Shown: positions 18,492 through 27,875, counted from the first letter of the stretch. The stretch is 47,231 nucleotides of DNA from Gallionella sp. (GCA_030652475.1 JAUSAO010000101.1:1-47231), one strand, 5' to 3'. The notes: generated by a model not told the origin, from the sequence alone. Program-made: numbers and translations.

Positions 18492-20525
18492 ATGAATCCA
18501 TTACTCGATTTTTCAGGCCTGCCGCGCTTCGCGGAGATCAAACCTGAGCACGTTTCCCCTGCTATTGAAAAATTGCTGGCGGAATGCCGCGAGCTGGTCG
18601 CGTATCTGCTGGTCAGGACCGAGGCACCTGGCTGGCAAAATTTCGTCGCGCCGCTGGAGGATGCGCACGAACGCCTGTCGCGCGCCTGGGGGCCGGTCGG
18701 CCATCTGAACGCGGTGATGAATTCGCCCGAATTGCGCGAGGCCTACAACAGCACCTTGCCGGTCATCACGCAGTATTACGCCGAACTGGGACAAAATCTC
18801 GAATTATTCAATAAATTCAAAATGTTACGCAACTCTCCCGAGTTCGGCGGTTTAAGCGCGACACGCAAGAAGATTATCGAAAACGAGTTGCGCGATTTCC
18901 GTCTCGGCGGCGCAGAGTTGCCTGAAGACAAAAAGGCGCGTTATCTTGAAATCCAGGAGCGGCAATCCGAGTTGTCATCACACTTTTCCGACAATCTGCT
19001 CGATGCCACCAACGATTACACGCTGCTGATCGAAAACAGGGATGAGTTAAGTGGTTTGCCGGATGATGCGTTGCAGGCCGCGCAGGATGCTGCGACAGCG
19101 GCGGAAAAAACCGGTTGGCTGTTCACGCTGAAGGCGCCGTCTTATATGCCGATGGTGCAGTTTGCCGACAACCGCGCATTGCGCGAAAAAATGTACCACG
19201 CCTATACGACGCGCGCCTCGGAGTTCGGCAAACCCGAATGGGATAATTCGCCCTTGCTGGATGAGATTGTGCAACTGCGCGGTGAAGAAGCGCGCCTGCT
19301 GGGCTTTGCCAATTACGGCGAGCTGTCGCTGGCCGCCAAGATGGCCGAGACGCCGGAGCAAGTGGTGGGCTTCATGCGCGAACTGGCGCAGCGCGCCCGT
19401 CCGTTTGCGGAAAAAGATCTGGCCCAGTTGCGCGAATTCGCCGCTCATGAACTGCGGCTCGACGAACTGCATTCCTGGGATACCACCTATGCCAGCGAAA
19501 AGTTGCGCGAGCAACGCTATGCCTTCTCCGAACAGGAAGTGAAGCAGTATTTCCCGGAAGACGCTGTACTGAAAGGCTTGTTCAGCCTGGTTGAAACCCT
19601 GTACGGCCTGCATATCGTGTCGTCCATCGCGCCGGTGTGGCATGAGAGCGTGCGCTTTTTCGACATCCGCGATGCGCAGGGTCAACTGATTGGCCAGTTC
19701 TATTTCGATCTGTATGCGCGCGCCAGCAAGCGCGGCGGCGCATGGATGGACGACGTGATTACGCGCCGTCGCGTGGCGGGCGGTGAAATACAGACACCGG
19801 TCGCCTATATGAACTGCAATTTTTCGGCGCCTATGGGCGGCAAGCCCGCCGTGTTTACCCACGACGAAGTCATCACACTGTTTCATGAATTCGGTCACGG
19901 CCTGCATCATCTGCTCACCGAAGTGGAAGACCTGGGCGTGTCCGGCATCAACGGCGTGGAATGGGATGCGGTCGAACTGCCCAGCCAGTTCATGGAAAAC
20001 TACTGCTGGGAATGGGACGTGCTGTGCGGCATGACGCGCCATGTCAGCACGGGTGAGACGCTGCCGCGCGCGCTGTTCGACAAGATGCTGGCGGCGAAAA
20101 ATTTCCAGAGCGGGCTGCAGGCATTGCGCCAGATCGAATTCGCGCTGTTCGACATGCTGATGCACAGCGACTTCGAGGCGGGCGGTGCAAAATCCATTCT
20201 GCAATTGCTCGACGAGGTGCGTGCCGAGGTGGCGGTTCTGATCCCGCCGGAATATAACCGCTTCCCGCACAGCTTCTCGCATATCTTCGCGGGCGGCTAC
20301 GGCGCGGGCTATTACAGCTATAAATGGGCGGAAGTGCTGTCCGCCGATGCCTACAGCCTGTTCGAGGAACAGGGCGTACTCAACCCGGACGTCGGCGCGC
20401 GTTTCCGCGCAGAGATACTGGCGGTGGGCGGCTCGCGCCCCGCGATGCAATCGTTCGCCGCCTTCCGTGGCCGCGAACCCAGTATCGACGCGCTGTTGCG
20501 GCATAACGGCTTGTCCAATCAATGA
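18492..20525 (+). CDS. prlC: Oligopeptidase A (M3 family metallopeptidase)
   Basis: 677-residue cytosolic zinc peptidase of the thimet oligopeptidase family, which degrades signal peptides and other short peptides. The zinc site is HEFGH at 465-469, followed by the third ligand region [21 protein letters not shown]. The C-terminal substrate-binding loop [19 protein letters not shown] is also typical. Full length. Its stop codon is overlapped by the hsdM start (ATGA), so the restriction island begins inside its last bases. In related betaproteobacteria prlC is often followed by xth, which here lies 11.8 kb away beyond the island. Confidence 0.96.
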   Translation: MNPLLDFSGLPRFAEIKPEHVSPAIEKLLAECRELVAYLLVRTEAPGWQNFVAPLEDAHERLSRAWGPVGHLNAVMNSPELREAYNSTLPVITQYYAELGQNLELFNKFKMLRNSPEFGGLSATRKKIIENELRDFRLGGAELPEDKKARYLEIQERQSELSSHFSDNLLDATNDYTLLIENRDELSGLPDDALQAAQDAATAAEKTGWLFTLKAPSYMPMVQFADNRALREKMYHAYTTRASEFGKPEWDNSPLLDEIVQLRGEEARLLGFANYGELSLAAKMAETPEQVVGFMRELAQRARPFAEKDLAQLREFAAHELRLDELHSWDTTYASEKLREQRYAFSEQEVKQYFPEDAVLKGLFSLVETLYGLHIVSSIAPVWHESVRFFDIRDAQGQLIGQFYFDLYARASKRGGAWMDDVITRRRVAGGEIQTPVAYMNCNFSAPMGGKPAVFTHDEVITLFHEFGHGLHHLLTEVEDLGVSGINGVEWDAVELPSQFMENYCWEWDVLCGMTRHVSTGETLPRALFDKMLAAKNFQSGLQALRQIEFALFDMLMHSDFEAGGAKSILQLLDEVRAEVAVLIPPEYNRFPHSFSHIFAGGYGAGYYSYKWAEVLSADAYSLFEEQGVLNPDVGARFRAEILAVGGSRPAMQSFAAFRGREPSIDALLRHNGLSNQ

Positions 20526-22264
20526 ATCAAACTTCGCTTTCTGCTTTCATTTGGTCAGTTGCCGATTTACTGCGCGGCGACTATAAGCAGTCTGAATACG
20601 GCAAGGTGATTTTGCCGTTCACCGTGCTACGCCGTCTGGACTGTGTGCTGGAAGCGACCAAGCCTGCCGTGTTGGTCGAGCTGGTGGCAAAGCAGCAAGC
20701 CGAACTGAATCCAGAGCCGTTCTTATTGCGTAAGGCCGGACAGAGTTTCTACAACACGTCCGCCCTCGACATGAAGAAGCTGATGGGCGATCAGGATCAT
20801 ATCCGTGAAAACCTCTACAGCTACGTACAAGCATTTTCACCCGCTGTGCGCGACATCTTCGAGCGGTTCGACTTTCACACGCTGGTTGATCGCCTGAGCA
20901 AATCCGGCCTGCTGTATCAAGTCACCGAGAAGTTCGCGCAGATCGACTTGCACCCCGATGTGGTCAGCAACAGCCAGATGGGGTTGGTATTCGAGGAGTT
21001 GATCCGCAAGTTTGCTGAAATCTCAAACGAAACTGCCGGGGAGCATTTCACCCCGCGTGAAGTCATCCGCCTGATGGTTAATCTGCTGTTCATCGAAGAT
21101 GATGATGTGCTGTCCAAGCCGGGCGTGGTGCGTACCATTTACGACCCGACTGCTGGCACGGGCGGAATGCTGTCCATCGCAGGCGAATATCTGGAAGAGC
21201 ATAACCCGCAAGCCCGTCTCACCATGTTCGGTCAGGAGCTGAATGACGAGTCCTACGCCATCTGCAAAGCCGACATGCTCATCAAGGGGCAAGATGTCGC
21301 CAACATCATGCCGGGTAACACGTTGTCGGATGACGGACACCTGCACAAGAAATTCGACTACATGCTATCCAATCCGCCGTTTGGCGTGGAGTGGAAGAAG
21401 GTCGAGAAGGACATACGCAAGGAACACGAGCAGCAAGGTTTCAACGGGCGTTTTGGACCCGGTCTGCCCCGTGTGTCGGATGGTTCGCTGCTGTTTCTGC
21501 TGCACCTCGTCAATAAGATGCGCCCCGCCGCCGAAGGTGGCAGTCGCTTTGGCATCGTCCTGAACGGATCACCGCTGTTCACCGGCGGAGCAGGCAGTGG
21601 CGAGAGTGAGATACGCCGTTACGTGCTGGAAAATGATTTGGTCGAAGCCATCATCGGCCTGCCCACGGATATGTTCTACAACACGGGCATCAGCACTTAC
21701 GTCTGGATACTCTCCAACCGCAAGCCGGAAGCGCGCCGTGGCTACGTCCAACTGATCGACGCTTCAGGCATGTGGCAGAAGATGCGCAAGAGCCTCGGCA
21801 GCAAGCGTAAGGAAATGTCTGATGCGCACATCGCTGAAGTCACCCGCTTGTTTGGCGAGTTTCAGGAAGGCGAACAAGAAGGGCAACCGATCAGCCGAAT
21901 CTTCAAAAATGCAGACTTTGGCTATCGCACCATCACCGTTGAACGTCCATTTCGCGATGCGGCAGGCAAGATTGTGCTGGGTGAGAAGGGCAAACTGAAA
22001 GGCAAGCCGCAATCGGATAGTAGCCTGCGCGATACTGAAAACGTGCCGTTGAGCGAGGATGTGGAAAGTTACTTCAAGCGAGAAGTATTGCCCCATGCGC
22101 CCGATGCGTGGATCGACCACGACAAAACCAAAGTGGGTTATGAAATCCCGTTCAATCGCCACTTCTATGTATTTCAGCCACCGCGCCCACTGGCTGCGAT
22201 TGATACCGAACTGAAGCAATGCACAGATCGGATTCTGAGCATGATAGCGGGGCTGTCAGCATGA
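20522..22264 (+). CDS. hsdM: Type I restriction-modification system methyltransferase subunit
   Basis: 580 residues. N-terminal HsdM helix bundle ([20 protein letters not shown]), then an N6-adenine methyltransferase domain: SAM motif [13 protein letters not shown] from residue 208 and catalytic NPPF at about residue 284. With HsdS it methylates adenines in a bipartite target and protects host DNA; with HsdR it forms the nuclease. Its ATG overlaps the prlC stop codon (ATGA) with no separate ribosome binding site, so it appears translationally coupled to prlC. First gene of the 11.7-kb island. Confidence 0.97.
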   Translation: MNQTSLSAFIWSVADLLRGDYKQSEYGKVILPFTVLRRLDCVLEATKPAVLVELVAKQQAELNPEPFLLRKAGQSFYNTSALDMKKLMGDQDHIRENLYSYVQAFSPAVRDIFERFDFHTLVDRLSKSGLLYQVTEKFAQIDLHPDVVSNSQMGLVFEELIRKFAEISNETAGEHFTPREVIRLMVNLLFIEDDDVLSKPGVVRTIYDPTAGTGGMLSIAGEYLEEHNPQARLTMFGQELNDESYAICKADMLIKGQDVANIMPGNTLSDDGHLHKKFDYMLSNPPFGVEWKKVEKDIRKEHEQQGFNGRFGPGLPRVSDGSLLFLLHLVNKMRPAAEGGSRFGIVLNGSPLFTGGAGSGESEIRRYVLENDLVEAIIGLPTDMFYNTGISTYVWILSNRKPEARRGYVQLIDASGMWQKMRKSLGSKRKEMSDAHIAEVTRLFGEFQEGEQEGQPISRIFKNADFGYRTITVERPFRDAAGKIVLGEKGKLKGKPQSDSSLRDTENVPLSEDVESYFKREVLPHAPDAWIDHDKTKVGYEIPFNRHFYVFQPPRPLAAIDTELKQCTDRILSMIAGLSA

Positions 22265-22297
22265 TTAGTGCAACTCATACGCACCCCTCTGCGATAA

Positions 22298-22314
22298 GTC
22301 ACACGCTGTGTGAC
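22298..22314. promoter_or_regulatory. Perfect dyad between hsdM and rhuM
   Basis: GTCACAC and GTGTGAC are separated by GCT, a perfect 7+7 palindrome in the 88-bp gap, the largest non-coding gap of the front half of the island. It lies about 40 nt before the rhuM start. It may be an operator for a regulator or an RNA hairpin between the two messages. There is no T-run, so it is not a typical terminator. Confidence 0.4.
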
Positions 22315-22352
22315 CAATCCCACTTTGCTCCATCTCGTTGGAGGTTGTCGGC

Positions 22353-23360
22353 ATGAACGATCAAAGCCAATTCCTGCTTTACACTGCGCCGAATGGGGCT
22401 GTGAAAGTAGATGTCTATTTCCAGAATGAAACGGCTTGGCTGACACAGAAAGCACTGGCGGAATTGTTTGGTGTCCAAGTGCCAGCGATCAACAAGCATT
22501 TGAAGAACATCTTTGAGTCGGGTGAGCTGAACCGGGAGGCAACTGTTTCCAAAATGGAAATAGTTCGCGCGGAAGGCGACAGAGAAGTCGCCCGCGAGGT
22601 GGAGTTCTACAACCTCGATGCCATCATCGCCGTCGGCTACCGCGTCAACAGTTATCAAGCCACACAGTTCCGCATCTGGGCGACGCAAACCTTGCGCGAG
22701 TTCATCACCAAGGGCTTCGTGATGGATGATGAACGGCTCAAGCAAGGCAAGCGCGTCTTCGGCAAAGATTACTTCGATGAGTTGCTGGAGCGCATTCGGG
22801 AAATCCGCACCAGCGAGCGACGCTTTTACCAAAAGATCACTGACATTTTCGCCCTCTCGCTGGACTACAGTGCGGATGCACCACAAACCAAGGAATTCTT
22901 CGCCAGCGTGCAAAACAAGCTGCATTGGGCGATCACCGGGCAGACTGCTGCCGAACTCATTTACAGCAGTGCCGATGCCACCAAAATCTATATGGGGCTG
23001 ACGACATGGAAGCACGCACCCGGCGGCAAAATTCTGAAATCGGATGTCGCCGTCGCGAAAAACTACCTGAACGAAGCGCATGTTAAAGAACTGAATCGCA
23101 TCGTATCCGCCTATCTGGATTTGGCGGAGAACCGTGCCGAGCGCGGCATCTTAATGAAGATGACAGACTGGGTGGAGTTCCTGCACAGCTTCCTCGAATT
23201 GTCGAACTACCCTATCCTGCAAGACAAAGGCAAAGTCAGCGCACTGGAAGCCAAGCTCAAAGCGGAGGGGGAATATGAAGTGTATCGGCAACGACAAGAT
23301 GCCGAATACCTCTCGGACTTTGATCGCGAGATCAAACGCATCGAAGGAAAAAAAGAATGA
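22353..23360 (+). CDS. rhuM: RhuM-family protein, restriction-island companion
   Basis: 335 residues of the RhuM family named after a Salmonella SPI-3 protein. The N-terminal region (WLTQKALAELFGVQVPAINKHLKNI) looks like a helix-turn-helix DNA-binding unit. The central block EVEFYNLDAIIAVGYRVNS and RIWATQTLREFITKGFVMDD is the family hallmark. RhuM genes are often embedded in type I restriction operons; their role is not settled. The start at 22353 is fixed by GGAGG nine bases upstream. Its end overlaps the hsdS frame (ATGA), and the overlap sequence ATGAGCCTG recurs at two other junctions in the island. Confidence 0.92.
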   Translation: MNDQSQFLLYTAPNGAVKVDVYFQNETAWLTQKALAELFGVQVPAINKHLKNIFESGELNREATVSKMEIVRAEGDREVAREVEFYNLDAIIAVGYRVNSYQATQFRIWATQTLREFITKGFVMDDERLKQGKRVFGKDYFDELLERIREIRTSERRFYQKITDIFALSLDYSADAPQTKEFFASVQNKLHWAITGQTAAELIYSSADATKIYMGLTTWKHAPGGKILKSDVAVAKNYLNEAHVKELNRIVSAYLDLAENRAERGILMKMTDWVEFLHSFLELSNYPILQDKGKVSALEAKLKAEGEYEVYRQRQDAEYLSDFDREIKRIEGKKE

Positions 23361-24796
23361 GCCTGATGGGACCACTAGCCATTCGACTAAGCGGCCAAAC
23401 AACGCCCGCCAAGTCGCTGGTTATGCCGCGTTATTCGGAATACAAAGCCAGCGGCGTGGAGTGGCTTGGTGAGGTGCCGGAACATTGGGCGGTAAAGCCG
23501 ATCAAAGCGGTTTCAACTTGTAATGATGCCGTCTTGGAAGAGTCCACTTTGCCTGATTACGAAATTGAGTACATCGAGATTTCTGGTGTCGATGCCAGTC
23601 GCGGTATTTCAGAGACAACCGTTATTCCATTTGGCAACGCGCCATCTCGTGCCCGCCGTCGGGTTGCCGATGGCGATGTTCTGGTTTCCACTGTGCGAAC
23701 TTATTTGCGTGCGATAGCACCCGTAACTAATCCGCCGACCAATATGATTGCCTCAACGGGCTTTGCGGTTATTCGCCCGCGACATATTGAACCTAGCTTC
23801 CTCGGCTTCATGTTTCAGGCTGAATTCCTCATTGCAGAGATTATCGCCCGATCTGTTGGGGTAAGTTATCCCGCCATCAACGCCAGCGATTTAATGCGCT
23901 TGGATATACCCATTCCCACGCGAGAAGAACAACAAACCATCGCTGCCTTCCTTGACCGTGAGACGGGGAAGATTGATACGTTGATTGCCGAGCAGCGGCG
24001 ACTGGTGGAACTGCTGGCGGAAAAGCGGCAAGCGGTGATTTCGCACGCCGTCACCAAGGGTCTTCCTTCGACAAGCTCAGGACTCAACGTCACCATGAAA
24101 GATTCCGGCATCGAATGGCTAGGCGAAGTGCCGTGGCATTGGGAAGTGAAGCGACTACGTTTCGTTGCTGAGCTAAACCCATCCAAGTCGGAGGTCGCCA
24201 CGTTGGACAAAGAAACGCTGGTTTCCTTTTTACCTATGGATGCAATTGGCGATGACGGCAGGCTCAACCTCGAACGGGAAAAACCTATTTCAGAAGTTGA
24301 AACTGGCTATACATTTTTTCGAGATGGTGATGTTACTGTCGCTAAGATCACGCCGTGCTTTGAAAATGGCAAAGGCGCTGTAATGCGTGGGCTCACGCAA
24401 GGTATTGGCTTTGGCACAACTGAGCTGATTGTTGCTCGCCCCATAGCCAGTCAAGTTAGCAGCGACTATCTTCACAATTTGTTTACATCAGTTGTATTTC
24501 GTAAGAATGGCGAAGGGCACATGTATGGTGCGGGCGGGCAAAAGCGCGTGCCAGATGATTTTGTGCGCGATTTTGAAATTGCATTTCCTCCGCTCAAAGA
24601 ACAGCAAACCATCGCCTCGTTCCTCGACTCCGAAATCGCCAAATTCGACACGCTCAGCACCGAAGCCAATCGAGCCATCGAACTACTACAAGAACGCCGC
24701 AGCGCGCTGATTTCCGCTGCCGTGACGGGAAAAATCGACGTAAGATGCAACACCTTTGAATCAGGAGCGCATGATGCGGTTGCTACATTATCTTGA
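23357..24796 (+). CDS. hsdS: Type I restriction system specificity subunit
   Basis: Recognises the bipartite DNA target for HsdM and HsdR. Two TRD units: KASGVEWLGEVPEHWAVKPI opens TRD1, and KDSGIEWLGEVPWHWEVKRL opens TRD2. Each is followed by a conserved helical spacer (EEQQTIAAFLDRETGKIDTL and EQQTIASFLDSEIAKFDTL). The frame opens at ATGA in the rhuM end, but homologues begin near MPRYSEYKASG, i.e. ATG 23423, giving 457 residues. The first 22 codons may be junction sequence. The central linker holds an in-frame repeat insert. The end after GKIDVR runs 51 nt beyond the conserved part and overlaps the next gene by 23 nt. Confidence 0.94.
   Translation: MSLMGPLAIRLSGQTTPAKSLVMPRYSEYKASGVEWLGEVPEHWAVKPIKAVSTCNDAVLEESTLPDYEIEYIEISGVDASRGISETTVIPFGNAPSRARRRVADGDVLVSTVRTYLRAIAPVTNPPTNMIASTGFAVIRPRHIEPSFLGFMFQAEFLIAEIIARSVGVSYPAINASDLMRLDIPIPTREEQQTIAAFLDRETGKIDTLIAEQRRLVELLAEKRQAVISHAVTKGLPSTSSGLNVTMKDSGIEWLGEVPWHWEVKRLRFVAELNPSKSEVATLDKETLVSFLPMDAIGDDGRLNLEREKPISEVETGYTFFRDGDVTVAKITPCFENGKGAVMRGLTQGIGFGTTELIVARPIASQVSSDYLHNLFTSVVFRKNGEGHMYGAGGQKRVPDDFVRDFEIAFPPLKEQQTIASFLDSEIAKFDTLSTEANRAIELLQERRSALISAAVTGKIDVRCNTFESGAHDAVATLS
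24065..24081. repeat. CCTTCGACAAGCTCAGG repeat unit inside the hsdS linker
   Basis: The 17-mer lies in the linker between the central spacer helix and TRD2. With the next four bases it adds about seven residues (PSTSSGL) between KGL and NVTMKDSG. I recognise this word as part of a dispersed repeat common in proteobacterial genomes; only one copy is in this window, so its repeat nature here rests on that recollection. Confidence 0.5.
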
Positions 24797-26642
24797 AATA
24801 GAAAACTTCAAACGCTTCGGGGATAAACAGCGCATTGAGCTGGATCATCCTGCGGTTTTAATTGGTCCCAATAATTGTGGAAAAACCAGCGCGCTTCAGT
24901 CCATCGCCTTGTGGTCTCAGGCGGTGAAAACCTGGCATGACGCGCGTAAAACTTCGTCAGCCAAGGAGCGGACTTCTACCGCGATCAACCGTTTGGGTAT
25001 TGTTTCTGTACCTGTGCAACGCACCCGTTATTTTTGGCATAACACCAAGGTGCGTACCGGCACTAAAGATGTTCAGCTGGTCATCACGCTAGGCGTATGG
25101 TGGAAAAATCAGGTTGTCCCATTGGCGATGTGTTTCCGCAATAAGGGGGACGAGCTGGTGTATTGCTCCCCTGATGAGGCAGCCCTTGGCGACATGGAGC
25201 TCATCGAATATGCGGCGTCTTTGAATGTAGAGCTGCTGTACCCGATGTCCGGTCTGGAAACCGAAGAACCCATTTTGCAACCGGGACGAATCGACGTGTT
25301 GCTTGGACAGGGGCAAACCGCACAGGTATTGCGTAACTTATGTCTGATCGTCGCCAAGACGGCTCCGGGGGATTGGAAACGCATTACAGAGCTGATGAAA
25401 CGGTTGTTTTCCGTCGATTTGGGCACCCCACAGGAAACCAGTCGGGGTGCAATCGAACTTCAGTACCGGCAGCCCGATGTCAAAGAATTGCTCGACGTGT
25501 CACTTTCCGGACGTGGTTTTCAGCAGATGCTGTTGATTTTTGCGTATCTCTATTCACATAAACGTAGCGTGTTGCTGGTAGATGAACCGGATGCGCATCT
25601 GGAAATTCTGCGTCAGAAACAGGTTTATGTGCTGCTGCGTGACATTGCGACTGAAAACGAAACACAGGTGGTGATGGTGACGCATTCAGAGGTTATTCTG
25701 GACGAGGCATTGGATAAAAATTTAACCCTGTTGCTGGATGGTAAAGCCGACGATCTGGCTGCCAAAAAAGATATTCGCAACACACTTAAACATTTTGGCG
25801 CGGATCATTATGTCAAGGCGCGCGAGCGTGGTTATGTGCTTTACGTTGAGGGCGGGACTGACCTGGATATGCTGCGCGCCTTGGCGGAACGAACCGGACA
25901 CCCTGTGGCAAGTAGCTGGGACGAACGGATAAACGCTTTTTATGTACAGGATAACTATCCTTCGCAGTCGCTGGAAAGTGAACTTGAACGCGTCGAAGGT
26001 GGATTTGGCATTACCCCCAAAGATCACTTTTTTGCACTGCACCGTCAGATACCAAATTTAAGAGGGCTGGCGATTCTGGATAACGACGGGCGGGCGCGTG
26101 AGGGATTCGGCACGAGAGGTCTCAAAGTGGTGTATTGGCGGCGTTATGAAGCGGAGAATTATTTCATCACGCCAGAAGTGTTGCGTGATTACGCATTGAA
26201 TAACTATCGGGATATGGAGTTGTTTGGCAGCTTCAGGGAAGATATTCAGGCTGTATTGGATACGCTGATATTGGAACGGGTATTTAACGGCGTAAGAAGT
26301 GATTTTGAGACTTATCAATCGTCAACGGCTTCGGTCGCATTGCTCGTCTGGAATGCGAAGACTGAAAGGCTTAAGTTGAGCGATTTTGCCGAAGAATTTT
26401 TCCGTCGCCTCGCTCATAAATTGGGTCACCCGATGCTGATAAAGAAGGGGGAGCTGCATCGCTTAGTGCCCTATGCCAGTCTGACGGATATTCCAGAGGA
26501 AGTTTCCGAGAAGCTTGATTTGCTCAATGAGATATTCGTTGCAGCCAGCACGGTGACTGAAATCGTTGCGCAAAGCGAAGACGAACTGGAAGCCGCGCTG
26601 GCGGAAACCCGTGCGGATGTGACGAAACAAAGATCCAGTTAA
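24774..26642 (+). CDS. OLD-family ATP-dependent nuclease (ABC ATPase plus Toprim)
   Basis: 622 residues. N-terminal ABC/SMC-type ATPase: Walker A GPNNCGKTS at about residue 31, Walker B LLVDEPDAHLEI with D270, and switch histidine in VVMVTHSEVIL. A Toprim nuclease part follows: E359 in LYVEGGTDLDML and the DxDG-like LAILDNDGRARE near D436. OLD nucleases act in phage defence. No UvrD-like helicase is adjacent, so it is not a Gabija pair and looks like a stand-alone (class 1) type. ATG 24774 sits six bases after AGGAG; ATG 24771 is the alternative. The last residues (about TKQRSS) and the stop codon appear to be supplied by hsdS-remnant DNA. Confidence 0.9.
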   Translation: MRLLHYLEIENFKRFGDKQRIELDHPAVLIGPNNCGKTSALQSIALWSQAVKTWHDARKTSSAKERTSTAINRLGIVSVPVQRTRYFWHNTKVRTGTKDVQLVITLGVWWKNQVVPLAMCFRNKGDELVYCSPDEAALGDMELIEYAASLNVELLYPMSGLETEEPILQPGRIDVLLGQGQTAQVLRNLCLIVAKTAPGDWKRITELMKRLFSVDLGTPQETSRGAIELQYRQPDVKELLDVSLSGRGFQQMLLIFAYLYSHKRSVLLVDEPDAHLEILRQKQVYVLLRDIATENETQVVMVTHSEVILDEALDKNLTLLLDGKADDLAAKKDIRNTLKHFGADHYVKARERGYVLYVEGGTDLDMLRALAERTGHPVASSWDERINAFYVQDNYPSQSLESELERVEGGFGITPKDHFFALHRQIPNLRGLAILDNDGRAREGFGTRGLKVVYWRRYEAENYFITPEVLRDYALNNYRDMELFGSFREDIQAVLDTLILERVFNGVRSDFETYQSSTASVALLVWNAKTERLKLSDFAEEFFRRLAHKLGHPMLIKKGELHRLVPYASLTDIPEEVSEKLDLLNEIFVAASTVTEIVAQSEDELEAALAETRADVTKQRSS

Positions 26643-26857
26643 GCTTGGGAGATGTAAAGAATATACCAATGATGGTTCCACCAATCACTGAACAGGAAAC
26701 CATCGCCGCTTTCCTCGACATCGAAACCGCCAAATTCGACACCCTCACCGCCGAAGCCAGCCGCGCCATCGAACTATTACAAGAACGGCGCAGTGCGCTA
26801 ATTTCCGCCGCCGTCACCGGCAAGATTGATGTTCGTGGTGCCGTCATACCGGCGTAG
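26621..26857 (+). pseudogene. hsdS 3'-end remnant 1 (TRD2 end plus C-terminal spacer)
   Basis: In frame it reads KIQLSLGDVKNIPMMVPP, then EQETIAAFLDIETAKFDTL and AIELLQERRSALISAAVTG, followed by KIDVR, exactly the end of a type I specificity subunit. Everything before the last bases of TRD2 is missing, replaced by the OLD gene, whose stop codon lies inside this remnant. Over the last 25 codons it matches the intact hsdS at about 79% of bases, with almost all changes synonymous. So it is not a recent copy but comes from another hsdS allele. After KIDVR it runs into the mosaic repeat at 26842. A TTG at 26645 could in principle start a 70-residue peptide. Confidence 0.85.
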
Positions 26858-26987
26858 GCCGGTATCCAGTTGATGGAAGAATCCCCGCACTTGTCCTCAG
26901 GTGATTTGGCTGGGGATAGCGGGACGATGGGTTTGCCCGCTTTGCGGAACTGTTTTTTGCTGGATACCGGCCTCCGCCGGTATGACG
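26842..26987. repeat. Mosaic inverted-repeat element, copy 2
   Basis: Left arm 26842-26869 and right arm 26960-26987 match the arms at 19-46 and 116-143 with few changes, again with a T-run and TGCTGGA at the right arm. The 90-nt interior is unrelated to that of copy 1. It abuts the end of hsdS remnant 1. Confidence 0.75.
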
Positions 26988-27013
26988 TGGTGGGTGGTAT
27001 GACGACGTGCCAC

Positions 27014-27049
27014 TTGTTGAATAATTTAATTTGGACTAACATTAGTCCA
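27014..27049 (+). promoter_or_regulatory. Putative promoter with overlapping operator of the Phd/PIN module
   Basis: TTGTTG (27014-27019) and TAACAT (27037-27042) are spaced by 17 bp. The palindrome TGGACTAA-CA-TTAGTCCA (27032-27049) covers the -10. A palindrome over the promoter is what Phd/YefM antitoxins use for autoregulation. This would be the only promoter inside the island that I can point to. Confidence 0.5.
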
Positions 27050-27053
27050 CCAT

Positions 27054-27071
27054 GTCGGGTTGAAACCCGAC
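27054..27071. repeat. REP-like hairpin in the antitoxin leader
   Basis: GTCGGGTT and AACCCGAC separated by GA form an 8-bp stem, followed by CTACG. Words of this type are frequent dispersed palindromes in proteobacteria. It would lie in the 5' leader of the antitoxin mRNA, 30 nt before the start codon. Confidence 0.5.
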
Positions 27072-27101
27072 CTACGCCATTTATTTCAATCGAGGTGCGC
27101 C

Positions 27102-27341
27102 ATGCAAACCGTCAATATCCATGAAGCCAAGACCCATTTTTCTCGATTTGTCGATCAGGCGGAGGCCGGCGAGGAGATTGTGATTGCACGTGCCGGTAAG
27201 CCAGTTGCACGTTTAGTAGCGTTGGTCAGTTCCGCCAAGCCCTTGCGTAAGTTGGGCTTGGGTAAGCAGCAGTTCACCTTCCCGGAGTACTTCGATCATT
27301 TAGAGGCTGCCGAAATAACCGATATGTTTGAGCCGCGCTAA
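27102..27341 (+). CDS. Phd/YefM-type antitoxin
   Basis: 79 residues beginning MQTVNIHEAKTHFSRFVDQA, followed by GEEIVIARAGKPVARLV, which is the Phd/YefM DNA-binding fold signature. The C-terminal tail (FPEYFDHLEAAEITDMFE) would bind and neutralise the toxin. A GAGGTG ribosome binding site precedes the ATG; a longer frame from 27060 has no family support. It is 4 bp before the PIN toxin. It probably represses its own promoter at the palindrome 27032-27049. Confidence 0.93.
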   Translation: MQTVNIHEAKTHFSRFVDQAEAGEEIVIARAGKPVARLVALVSSAKPLRKLGLGKQQFTFPEYFDHLEAAEITDMFEPR

Positions 27342-27345
27342 GTAA

Positions 27346-27753
27346 ATGACTGCGCACGTTTATTTGCTGGATACCCATATACTGTTGGCGGCCTTGCTTG
27401 CACCGGAGCGCTTGCCAAAACAGGTGGCGGCTAATTTAGCTGACCCGAACAATACGGTTTATTTCAGTTCAGCCAGCATTTGGGAAGTGGCGATTAAGCA
27501 CTCGTTAAATCGCACACATTTTGATTTTAATCCTGATGATATTCATCGGGTCGCACTCGAAACGGGTTTTACTGAGTTGCCAGTAAAAGGTGAACATTGT
27601 TATCCGCTGGCTAATTTGCCCTGGCATCACCGTGATCCGTTTGATCGTTTGCTCATCGCACAGGCGCAATCGTTGCCTGCCCATTTACTCACCACCGACG
27701 GCATGTTGAGCCAATACTCTGATCTGGTTGTTCATCTGACCTTGAAACCATGA
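27346..27753 (+). CDS. PIN-domain toxin (VapC-like ribonuclease)
   Basis: 135 residues. The acidic PIN residues are all present: D9 in YLLDTHILL, E47 in SIWEVAIKH, D97/D100 in HHRDPFDRLLIAQA and D118 in LLTTDGML. It belongs to the PIN group that pairs with Phd-type antitoxins rather than VapB. Expected to cleave RNA when unbound. Its stop codon overlaps the ATGAGCCTG word that also ends rhuM and the DUF1016 gene. Confidence 0.93.
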   Translation: MTAHVYLLDTHILLAALLAPERLPKQVAANLADPNNTVYFSSASIWEVAIKHSLNRTHFDFNPDDIHRVALETGFTELPVKGEHCYPLANLPWHHRDPFDRLLIAQAQSLPAHLLTTDGMLSQYSDLVVHLTLKP

Positions 27754-27875
27754 GCCTGCAAAGGGAAAACAATTCCGGAGAAGCTCAGCGCGCCATTGAC
27801 TTGTTGCAAGAATGGCGCAGTGCGCTGATTTCCGCTGCCGTCACCGGGAAAATTGATGTGAGGAAAACCACATGA
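27750..27875 (+). pseudogene. hsdS 3'-end remnant 2, as a 41-codon reading frame
   Basis: Starts at ATGA in the toxin end and reads MSLQRENNSGEAQ, then RAIDLLQEWRSALISAAVTG and KIDVRKTT, stopping in ATGA with the DUF1016 start. The part from 27789 to 27863 is the terminal 25 codons of hsdS, about 83% identical in bases to remnant 1. The first residues MSLQRE resemble the start of HsdR (MSLHKE), so the unit may be a join of an hsdR-like start and an hsdS end. It also supplies the AGGAAA ribosome binding site for the next gene. It may still be translated to keep coupling. Confidence 0.75.

Noticed and set aside
19047..20522. 491-codon open frame antisense to prlC
   Set aside because: Shadow of a GC-rich gene: no domain, no ribosome binding site, and the sense strand has all M3 peptidase motifs.
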